Source of the DNA: Actinomycetes bacterium
GTDB lineage: Bacteria > Actinomycetota > Acidimicrobiia > Acidimicrobiales > RAAP-2
DNA: 7,106 bases
Reading direction: 5' to 3'
NCBI GenBank assembly: GCA_021850345.1
Contig: JAJZMN010000276.1
Location: 1-7,106, forward strand
In this document: positions 1 to 5,346 of the stretch, piece by piece
How positions within the stretch are numbered: position 1 is the stretch's first letter
Layout: each line of letters opens with the position of its first letter
Notes under the pieces: generated by a model
Seen by the model: only the letters and a program-made list of their open reading frames with translations
Told to the model about the DNA's origin: nothing
Database searches by the model: none
Made by a program: the position numbers and the translations under genes

Positions 1-1
1 G

Positions 2-3000
2 AACGCGGCGATCGACAAGTCGCTCATGGAGACAGGCACGATCCCCGGATTGCCGACGACCACCGCCACGACACCCACAACTCCGACGACCACGGCAGGA
101 CCGCCGGCGCAGATCTCCGACGGCTACGGCACCTTCGACGCCATGGACCTCGCCGCAATGACGATCGGCGCGACCGCGTCCAAGACAGTGCCTCTCAGCA
201 TCGACGCGGTCGAGTACTACAACCAGATCATCGGTTTCCCCCCATCGACCGTTCCGACAGGTACCGCTCCGTCAGGTACCGCCCCCTACAAATCGCCATG
301 GGGCCTCACGTTCGTCACGGCAAAGACGACAACAGGACAGGTTGTGACAGGCACGCGTCGGTACGTGGACTACACAAGGTTCACCTACAACCGCTCGACG
401 TTCTTCCCCGGCAGCGTCACCTGGCTCACAGTGCCGACCCTCACCTGGAAGGTCACACGAATCATCACAAAGGTGCCCTTCCACGACCTCGTGCCGGACG
501 ACACCTCCACGCCGCTCACCGGCGTGACGGCGTTCGCGCAGCTCGCCGACGACGTCCGGTCGCTGTGCAACTTCATCCCGGACAACACCTTCATCCCAGG
601 TTTCTACATGGACCTGCCCTTCCAGGACACGTACACGGCACAGGAGGCGACGATCCACAACCCCGCCGTCAGCCTCGGGACTCTGCCCGCCAAGGTCATC
701 GAGACGAGTCCCTTCACCGTCACCGCGCAGCTCCTCAACCCGTTCGCGGGTACGACGATCAGCCACGCTCTGCTCCACATCACGATCACCGCACCCGGGA
801 CACTCACAACGAGCGGCGTGACCGCGACCGCGACGACAGGCCAGTCGGTCACATTCAGTGCGCAGAACCACACGCTGACGGGCTCGTGGGGCCCTCCGCC
901 GGGCTTTCTGGTGAATCCCGGCTACAACCAGTCGACTACCTTCAGCGTCACCGTCGCGACAGGCGCGCCGACGGGAACGTACACAATCACCCTCGACCTC
1001 GTGACAGTCACAACGCCCACGACGGTGCTCGCCACTGACTCGGGCACCGTCACAGTGCTCCCCAACGTGACGTCCGTCTTCTGGGGAGACAGCGTGCCCA
1101 GGCTCATCACGCAGGGGACACCGGCGCCGATTCCGCTGCAGGTCTACTCGCCCACAGGCACCACCTTTGGAACAGCGCTGTTGGACCTGACGGTGTCGGC
1201 CCCCGAGCCGCTCGCGGTCGGTAACGTCCACGTCTACGGGAGCACCGGCACTGCCATGGTGGCGATGCCGTTGACCGCGAATGTCGAAGGTCAGCTCGAG
1301 GTTACTTGGACGGCGACGCTCGAGACCGGGTTCAATCCGTTGACGTGGTACGTCAGCGTCGCCACAGACGCGCCACCCGGCACGTACACCTTCGGGGTAG
1401 GTACCCATGGCGGCAGCACCGTCACAACGTTCACAGCGCTCGTCGTCGCCTCGGAGAGCAACAGCAAGGGGAGCGGCGGCACAAACGAGGGAGGCAGCGG
1501 CAGCGGAGCGAAGACGATCACCAGCCCGGCCAGCAAGACCTTCTACGTGTCGCGGTCCAACACGTTCAGTGTGACGACGACCGGGACTCCGATCCCGACG
1601 CTCGCCGAGGAGGGTACCTTGCCGGCAGGAGTGACGTTCACCGACAACCAGGACGGCACGGCCACGCTGGCCGGGACGCCGACGGCAACGGGTGTCTACC
1701 CGCTGACGTTCACCGCTGAGTTCGACGCCTCCGACATCGTCACCCAGACATTCACCCTGACGGTGGCGGCACCCCTCACGACAACCACGGCCACCAAGCT
1801 CGTCGTCACCAACGAGCTACCGGTGAGCGTTTCTGCGAACCGCATCTTCACCGTCAAGGTCTCGATCGAGAACGGGGCCGGTGCCGTGCTCACGACAAAG
1901 GCGACAACGGTGACGCTGGCCATCAAGAGCGGCAGCGGCACGCCCGGGGCTTCCCTCACCTGCAACGGCGGGACCGCCAAGGCTGCGGCGACAGGGGTGG
2001 CCGGCTTCTCCTGCAGCATCGACAAGGCAGGCACGGGCTACGTGCTCACCGCGTCCGCGCCGGGACTTACGTCGGTCACGACCAGCGCGTTCACCGTCAC
2101 CGCGACAAGCGGGAGCTTCGCTCGGATCTACGGCACGGACGCCATCGCAACGTCGATCGAGATCTCGGACGCGGAGTTCCCGGCTGCCGGCTCAGCCTCG
2201 GCGGCGGTGCTCGCCAGCAGCAGCGACAAGTCGTTCTCCGACGCCTTGGCCGGTGGGCCGTTCGCGGCCTATGAGCACGGTCCGCTGCTCCTCACCTCGG
2301 GTGCGTCGGTGCAGTCGGCGCTCGACACAGGGACCAAGTCGGAGATCGAGCGTGTGCTGCCCCCGGGCGCCACGGTCTACGTGCTCGGGGGCAACCTCGC
2401 GCTGAGCCCGGCGATCGACGCGACGCTCGAGAGCCTGGGCTACCACGTCGTCCGTGAAGCGGGGATCACCCGGGACGACACCGCCTACGAGATCGCGGTC
2501 CAGATGGGCAGCCCCAACGTGATCTTCGAGGCCACCGGGACCAGCTTCTACGACGCGTTGTCCGCCGTGCCTGCCGCGATCGCCAACCACGGTGCCATCC
2601 TCCTCACCGACGGCACGACCCAATCGGCACCGACCGCGACGTACATCGCCGCCCATCCCGGCGCCACCCGTTACGCAGTCGGCGGCCCACTCGCGGCGTA
2701 CGGGGCGGACCCCGGGGCGATCCCGGTGTACGGGACGACCCTCTTCGACACCTCGGCTGCCGTCGCCGCCAAGTTCTTCCCCGCGGCGTACGTCTTCGGC
2801 GTGGCCACCTCGGTCAGCTTTGCCGATTCGGTGAGCGGCGGGGTCTACATGGCGACCGGCGGTCGCTCAGGTCCGCTGCTCATCGTGAACCCGAGCCCGC
2901 CGCTGTCCACCGCGTACACCTCGTACCTGGCCGGCCTGGACACGACAACGACGGCAACGGTCGTCTTCGGCGGACCGCTTGCGGTCGCGGCCACAGTCGG

Positions 3001-3028
3001 GAACGCGATCAGAAAGGCCATGGGGTGA
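2..3028 (+). CDS. Large Thr-rich cell-wall surface protein with Ig-like domains and three C-terminal CWB2 repeats (5' partial)
   Basis: The frame is open from base 2. The first ATG (base 26) has no ribosome binding site and no stop precedes it, so the true start lies upstream; residues are counted here from that ATG as 1. In order: a Thr/Pro linker (about 8-25); an unrecognised part rich in aromatic residues and Thr (about 30-214); two beta-sandwich-like repeats (about 215-345 and 346-478) with matching ends VATGAPTGTYT (310-320) and VATDAPPGTYT (445-455); a Gly/Ser linker; a He_PIG-type Ig domain (about 496-582) with the LPAGVTF and GTPTATGVYPLTFTA hallmarks; a Big-1-like domain (about 590-693) with Cys646 and Cys663, possibly a disulfide; and three CWB2 repeats (698-1000). 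CWB2 (PF04122) anchors proteins non-covalently to wall polymers in Gram-positive bacteria. Inference: an exported adhesin or surface-layer-like protein. Thr is often encoded by ACA, unlike in the P450 downstream. Ligand unknown. Confidence 0.85.
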   Translation, partial: NAAIDKSLMETGTIPGLPTTTATTPTTPTTTAGPPAQISDGYGTFDAMDLAAMTIGATASKTVPLSIDAVEYYNQIIGFPPSTVPTGTAPSGTAPYKSPWGLTFVTAKTTTGQVVTGTRRYVDYTRFTYNRSTFFPGSVTWLTVPTLTWKVTRIITKVPFHDLVPDDTSTPLTGVTAFAQLADDVRSLCNFIPDNTFIPGFYMDLPFQDTYTAQEATIHNPAVSLGTLPAKVIETSPFTVTAQLLNPFAGTTISHALLHITITAPGTLTTSGVTATATTGQSVTFSAQNHTLTGSWGPPPGFLVNPGYNQSTTFSVTVATGAPTGTYTITLDLVTVTTPTTVLATDSGTVTVLPNVTSVFWGDSVPRLITQGTPAPIPLQVYSPTGTTFGTALLDLTVSAPEPLAVGNVHVYGSTGTAMVAMPLTANVEGQLEVTWTATLETGFNPLTWYVSVATDAPPGTYTFGVGTHGGSTVTTFTALVVASESNSKGSGGTNEGGSGSGAKTITSPASKTFYVSRSNTFSVTTTGTPIPTLAEEGTLPAGVTFTDNQDGTATLAGTPTATGVYPLTFTAEFDASDIVTQTFTLTVAAPLTTTTATKLVVTNELPVSVSANRIFTVKVSIENGAGAVLTTKATTVTLAIKSGSGTPGASLTCNGGTAKAAATGVAGFSCSIDKAGTGYVLTASAPGLTSVTTSAFTVTATSGSFARIYGTDAIATSIEISDAEFPAAGSASAAVLASSSDKSFSDALAGGPFAAYEHGPLLLTSGASVQSALDTGTKSEIERVLPPGATVYVLGGNLALSPAIDATLESLGYHVVREAGITRDDTAYEIAVQMGSPNVIFEATGTSFYDALSAVPAAIANHGAILLTDGTTQSAPTATYIAAHPGATRYAVGGPLAAYGADPGAIPVYGTTLFDTSAAVAAKFFPAAYVFGVATSVSFADSVSGGVYMATGGRSGPLLIVNPSPPLSTAYTSYLAGLDTTTTATVVFGGPLAVAATVGNAIRKAMG
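668..1459 (+). repeat. Two divergent protein-level repeats (beta-sandwich-like) inside the surface protein
   Basis: Residues about 215-345 and 346-478 align by eye. Both have an L-x-(I/V)-(T/S)-(I/V)-x-A-P-type strand, then a variable stretch, a glycine-phenylalanine step, and the ending SVATDAPPGTYTF or TVATGAPTGTYTI. That ending resembles NEW3-type or other bacterial Ig-like modules that finish in a 'PxGTYT' strand, but I cannot assign a family. The DNA of the two copies is well diverged, so the duplication is old. Confidence 0.55.
2117..3025 (+). repeat. Three tandem CWB2 cell-wall-binding repeats
   Basis: Repeat 1 (residues 698-813) has the diagnostic start ARIYGTDAIATSIEIS, then SFSDALAGGPFAA, GPLLLT and YVLGGNLALS. 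Repeat 2 (814-903) has DDTAYEIAV, SFYDALSAVPAAIANHGAILLT and YAVGGPLAA. Repeat 3 (904-1000) has DTSAAVAAKFF, SFADSVSGG, GPLLIV and VVFGGPLA. Three copies is the usual number in this family, where they pack as a pseudo-threefold unit. The array runs to the last residue, so the protein is anchored by its C-terminus. Confidence 0.9.
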
Positions 3029-3050
3029 GGCGCGGGCCGCGCCCCCTCGG

Positions 3051-3090
3051 CGAAGGAGCCCGTACCGAGAGGTCGGGCTCCTTCGCTTTC
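3051..3090 (+). terminator. Intrinsic terminator-like hairpin after the surface-protein gene
   Basis: A perfect 12-bp inverted repeat, CGAAGGAGCCCG (3051-3062) and CGGGCTCCTTCG (3074-3085), flanks an 11-nt loop and is followed by CTTTCTC, a short pyrimidine tract. It begins 22 bases after the surface-protein stop codon. High-GC bacteria often lack a pure T run, so this is a good terminator candidate. It ends only 15-20 bases before the TTG start of the next gene. Confidence 0.8.
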
Positions 3091-3105
3091 TCCCGGTAGG
3101 TACCG

Positions 3106-3960
3106 TTGCACACGGCGCTGAGCGCGCTGTTGGCGCTCGGAGCCGCCGCGCTGTTCGGCGCGTCCACCGTGATCCAGCAGACGGCTGCACGGTCCGAAGA
3201 AGGCGTCTCTCTCGTCGGCGTCAAGGTGGTGCGGCGGCTGCTCCATCGGCCGCGGTGGATCGCCGGCGTCGCCCTCTCGGGCGTCTCCTTCGGCGTGCAG
3301 GCCCTGGCCTTGGCGTTCGGTCCGCTTGTCCTCGTGCTCCCGATCGCGGCGACGGACCTGCTCTTCGCGATGCCGATCCTGGCGTACAAGCGTCACGTCC
3401 GGCTCCGTGCCACCGACTGGCTGGCAGCCGCGCTGGTGGCCGGCGGGATCGCGACGTTCCTCGTGCTTCTGCCAGGCTCACCCGGGCGGGCAGAGCCGCA
3501 CCTGTTGGACTGGGCGTTGGTGCTCGCCGGCGTCGGGAGCGCGCTCGCCGTCATGTTGCCCCTGGCGCTCCGACGCAAGGCGGTCGGCAGGACGGCGTTC
3601 CTCGCCGCCTCCGCAGCAGTGGTGTTCTCGCTCGTCGACGCGCTGTCCAAGGCATTCGTGGGATCGCTCGGGACGCACGGCGTGGCTGCGCTCGCACGGT
3701 GGGAGCCCTGTGGCCTCCTCGTGGCCGGTGCCGTCGGGATCATCCTCGGGCAAGGCGCGTACCGCTCGGGATCTCTCCTCGTGAGCCTTCCGATCATCGA
3801 CTCCGTCGAGCCCGTCGCCGGGGTGCTGATCGGGGCCACCGCGTTCGGCGAGCGGGTCGCGCCATCGTTGGGGATTCTCGTGCTGCAGCTCGCGGCGGGA
3901 CTCGTGGCGGTGGCGGGGATCGTGATCCTCGACCGGTCACCCCTGATCTCGGCGACGTGA
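3106..3960 (+). CDS. DMT/EamA-type integral membrane transporter
   Basis: 284 residues, mostly hydrophobic, with about nine predicted membrane segments (roughly 3-22, 51-70, 72-93, 104-122, 134-154, 163-184, 199-217, 222-245, 252-274). The EamA-like C-terminal signature is visible: SLPIIDSVEPVAGVLIGATAFGE (start at residue 227), with Glu236-Pro237 and Gly248-Glu249, matching the 'EP...GE' pattern of drug/metabolite transporters. The early motif GASTVIQQTAAR is of the kind seen in actinobacterial DMT members. The start is TTG at 3106: an in-frame TAG at 3097-3099 rules out any earlier start, and a weak GGTAGG lies five bases upstream. A later TTG at 3130 would cost eight residues. The substrate cannot be told; DMT proteins export metabolites or import nucleotide sugars, amines or metals. 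It is preceded by a terminator hairpin and followed by the 16-bp repeat array, so it is probably monocistronic. Confidence 0.82.
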   Translation: MHTALSALLALGAAALFGASTVIQQTAARSEEGVSLVGVKVVRRLLHRPRWIAGVALSGVSFGVQALALAFGPLVLVLPIAATDLLFAMPILAYKRHVRLRATDWLAAALVAGGIATFLVLLPGSPGRAEPHLLDWALVLAGVGSALAVMLPLALRRKAVGRTAFLAASAAVVFSLVDALSKAFVGSLGTHGVAALARWEPCGLLVAGAVGIILGQGAYRSGSLLVSLPIIDSVEPVAGVLIGATAFGERVAPSLGILVLQLAAGLVAVAGIVILDRSPLISAT

Positions 3961-3962
3961 CC

Positions 3963-4077
3963 CGAGCGGGGCCGGCGCGAGCGGGGCTGGCGCGAGCGGA
4001 CGACGGCGCGAGCGGACGACGGCGCGAGCGGACGACGGCGCGAGCGGACGACGGCGGAAGCGGACGACGGCGGAGGG
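3963..4077. repeat. 16-bp tandem repeat array (minisatellite) downstream of the transporter gene
   Basis: The unit GCGCGAGCGGACGACG occurs as four perfect consecutive copies (3990-4005, 4006-4021, 4022-4037, 4038-4053), then one copy with a two-base change, GCGGAAGCGGACGACG (4054-4069), and a truncated copy (4070-4077). Upstream are two diverged copies (3963-3974 and 3975-3989, the latter 15 bases) carrying GGGGC in place of GGACGA. The array starts three bases after the transporter stop codon. Sixteen is not a multiple of three and there is no supported gene here, so it is most likely non-coding and may vary in copy number between strains. Confidence 0.9.
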
Positions 4078-4102
4078 AATTCCCTGACTTGTGACCTCCG
4101 CC
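4069..4102 (+). other. Imperfect inverted repeat at the end of the array (possible weak terminator of the transporter gene)
   Basis: GGCGGAGG (4069-4076) pairs with CCTCCGCC (4095-4102) across an 18-base loop, which contains most of the perfect palindrome GGGAATTCCC (4075-4084). No T tract follows. It could end transporter transcription or bind a dimeric protein; neither is established. Confidence 0.3.
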
Positions 4103-4200
4103 CCTTCGCCCGGTAGGCGCCCTGCGGCAACGGTGGGAGTGGGGGACGTCGCGGGAGGTCGCGCCGCATCCCGAGCGCGCCCGGCCCGACGGCACGAGTC

Positions 4201-4207
4201 GAGGAGG
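4201..4207 (+). promoter_or_regulatory. Strong Shine-Dalgarno site of the DUF2202 gene
   Basis: GAGGAGG lies eight bases upstream of the ATG at 4216. It fixes the start, since the frame is open further upstream. It is the only strong ribosome binding site in the window. Confidence 0.85.
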
Positions 4208-4215
4208 TCGAGGAC

Positions 4216-5217
4216 ATGGCTGAAGTGGACGACGTGCAGCACAAGGCCGCATCGGCTCACCCGTGGTACCGGAGATGGCAGGCATGGGCCGGCGGGATGC
4301 TCGCGCTGGTCGTCGCCGCCGCCGGTGTGGCCGCCGGGCTCGCCGCGACCTCGACGACCGGCAACGGAACGGGCACGGGCACGACACCGGCTCCCGCCAC
4401 GACGAGCAACGTCGCTGCGGCGCTGACCACGGCCACGACCGTCGAGCGGGAAGCGAAGGCCACCTATGACGCCGTGCTCACGAAGTTCGGCGACGTTCAG
4501 CCGTTCTCGACGGTCTCGGACGCAGAGGGACAGCACCTCGCCACGCTGGCCGATCTGGCCTCTCGCTACGGTGTCTCCCTACCCTCCGGGTCGCTCTCCG
4601 GCGAGACGGCGCCGACGACGCTGACGGCGGCGTGCGAGGTCGGCGTGGCGACCGAGGAGAACCTCGTCTCGACGTATGCGCAAGTGCGCGCTGAGGTCTC
4701 GGCATACGCCGACCTCACCCAGGCGTTCTCCAACCTCCAAGCCGCAGAGCGCGACAACCACTTGCCGGCGTTCGAGCGTTGCGTGAGCTCCGCCACACCG
4801 ACATCGTCGGGACCTCTGCCGGCGCCGGCAACCGAGAGCAGCGCCGATGTCGCCCTCACCACGGCGTCGACCGCCGAGCAGGAAGCCAAGGCGACCTACG
4901 ACGCGGTGCTCGCAAAGTTCGGCGACGTCCGACCCTTCTCGACGGTCTCGGACGCAGAGGGACAGCACCTCGCCACTCTGGGAGGCCTCGCGGCGCGTTA
5001 CGGCGTGTCCCTGCCCTCCGGGCCGTTCAGCGCCGCGACGGTCCCCTCCACCCTGACGGCGGCGTGCCAGGCTGGCGTCGCGACCGAAGAGAACCAGGTG
5101 TCGATGTACGCCCAGCTCCTCTCGGAGGTGTCGGGGTACACCGACCTCACCCAGGCGTTCTCCAACCTTCAAGCCGCCGAACGCATCCACCTGATGGCGT
5201 TCGAACGCTGCGCCTGA
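4216..5217 (+). CDS. Membrane-anchored protein with two tandem DUF2202 (ferritin-like) domains
   Basis: 333 residues: a short cytoplasmic N-terminus with a basic WYRRW patch, one membrane segment or uncleaved signal anchor (about 25-44), a Thr/Gly/Pro linker (45-65), domain 1 (70-189), a Pro/Ser linker (190-213) and domain 2 (214-332). Each domain fits DUF2202 (PF09968), a ferritin-like four-helix fold, in the EAKATYDAVL helix, AEGQH (E104/H107, E248/H251), GVATEEN (E147-E148, E291-E292) and the final HLxAFERC helix (H182, H325). These acidic and His residues could bind a di-metal centre, but metal binding is inferred. The domains are about 78% identical by hand alignment. Each has two Cys (140/189 and 284/332), plausible disulfides outside the membrane. 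A typical family member has one domain. Biochemical role unknown; iron or oxidative-stress handling at the cell surface is a guess. Confidence 0.8.
   Translation: MAEVDDVQHKAASAHPWYRRWQAWAGGMLALVVAAAGVAAGLAATSTTGNGTGTGTTPAPATTSNVAAALTTATTVEREAKATYDAVLTKFGDVQPFSTVSDAEGQHLATLADLASRYGVSLPSGSLSGETAPTTLTAACEVGVATEENLVSTYAQVRAEVSAYADLTQAFSNLQAAERDNHLPAFERCVSSATPTSSGPLPAPATESSADVALTTASTAEQEAKATYDAVLAKFGDVRPFSTVSDAEGQHLATLGGLAARYGVSLPSGPFSAATVPSTLTAACQAGVATEENQVSMYAQLLSEVSGYTDLTQAFSNLQAAERIHLMAFERCA
4423..4782 (+). repeat. DUF2202 module, copy 1 of an intragenic duplication
   Basis: It pairs with 4855-5211 at a constant offset of 432 bases (144 codons) until a one-codon indel near the end. Two blocks are identical in DNA: 41 bases (4504-4544 matching 4936-4976) and 28 bases (4709-4736 matching 5141-5168). 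Copy 1 has the ending AERDNHLPAFERC, one residue longer than copy 2. Confidence 0.9.
4855..5211 (+). repeat. DUF2202 module, copy 2 of an intragenic duplication
   Basis: Second copy of the module. It keeps all the candidate metal ligands and the Cys pair of copy 1, and ends AERIHLMAFERC, one residue shorter. The gene stops directly after this copy (Cys332-Ala333-stop). Confidence 0.9.
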
Positions 5218-5259
5218 GGGGTCTGACGCCCGTCGGTGACGTGGCCGGCAAGAGAGCCT

Positions 5260-5289
5260 GCGCGCCGGGCCGTGCGCCGGGCGGCGCGC
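5260..5289 (+). terminator. GC-rich hairpin between the DUF2202 and P450 genes (candidate terminator)
   Basis: GCGCGCCG (5260-5267) pairs with CGGCGCGC (5282-5289), an 8-bp all-GC stem with a 14-base loop, 43 bases after the DUF2202-gene stop. Only a weak CTTT follows, at 5297-5300. It is compatible with a high-GC terminator, but such stems also arise by chance in this composition. Confidence 0.35.
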
Positions 5290-5334
5290 CTCGGCGCTTT
5301 GCGACGACGACCGGGAGTCCGCCCGCCAACGACG

Positions 5335-5340
5335 TAGCGT
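5335..5340 (+). promoter_or_regulatory. Candidate -10 element for leaderless transcription of the P450 gene
   Basis: TAGCGT fits the actinobacterial TANNNT -10 consensus. Its last T is at 5340, so it occupies -12 to -7 if the A of the ATG at 5347 is +1. This is the geometry of leaderless genes in actinobacteria. There is no good Shine-Dalgarno site (only GACGGG directly before the ATG) and no convincing -35 box. The motif's TAG is also an in-frame stop for the P450 frame. Confidence 0.5.
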
Positions 5341-5346
5341 GACGGG

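Noticed and set aside
26..28. ATG at 26 as the true start of the surface protein
   Set aside because: The frame is open upstream to the window edge, there is no ribosome binding site, and no signal peptide follows although the protein must be exported.
258..283. Short direct repeat CAGGTACCGC, 15 bases apart, encoding TGTAPSGTAP
   Set aside because: Just two copies of a five-residue low-complexity linker in the surface protein; not a mobile-element or regulatory signal.
272..1408. Long minus-strand open frame (378 codons) opposite the surface-protein gene
   Set aside because: Its translation is Arg/Gly/Asp-rich with no domain, as expected antisense to a high-GC gene; the plus strand has clear domains throughout.
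3963..4077. CRISPR array
   Set aside because: The 16-base units abut directly with no unique spacers, so this is a simple tandem repeat.
2979..4094. Plus-strand open frame of 371 codons across the terminator, transporter and repeat array
   Set aside because: Arg/Ala-rich shadow in another frame of the transporter gene, with no motif; it would cross a strong terminator hairpin near its start.
4089..4119. Promoter for the DUF2202 gene (TTGTGA ... TAGGCG)
   Set aside because: The -35-like box is passable but TAGGCG lacks the final T of a -10 element. The CCCGGTAGG here also occurs at 3092-3100, but two short GC-rich copies are not enough to call a shared element.
3393..4536. Several minus-strand frames through the 16-bp array giving periodic peptides such as ARAVVRSRRRPLAPSS
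   Set aside because: Three 16-base units make 16 codons, so every open frame gives a periodic peptide automatically. There is no start context or domain, and the flanks are antisense to well-supported genes.
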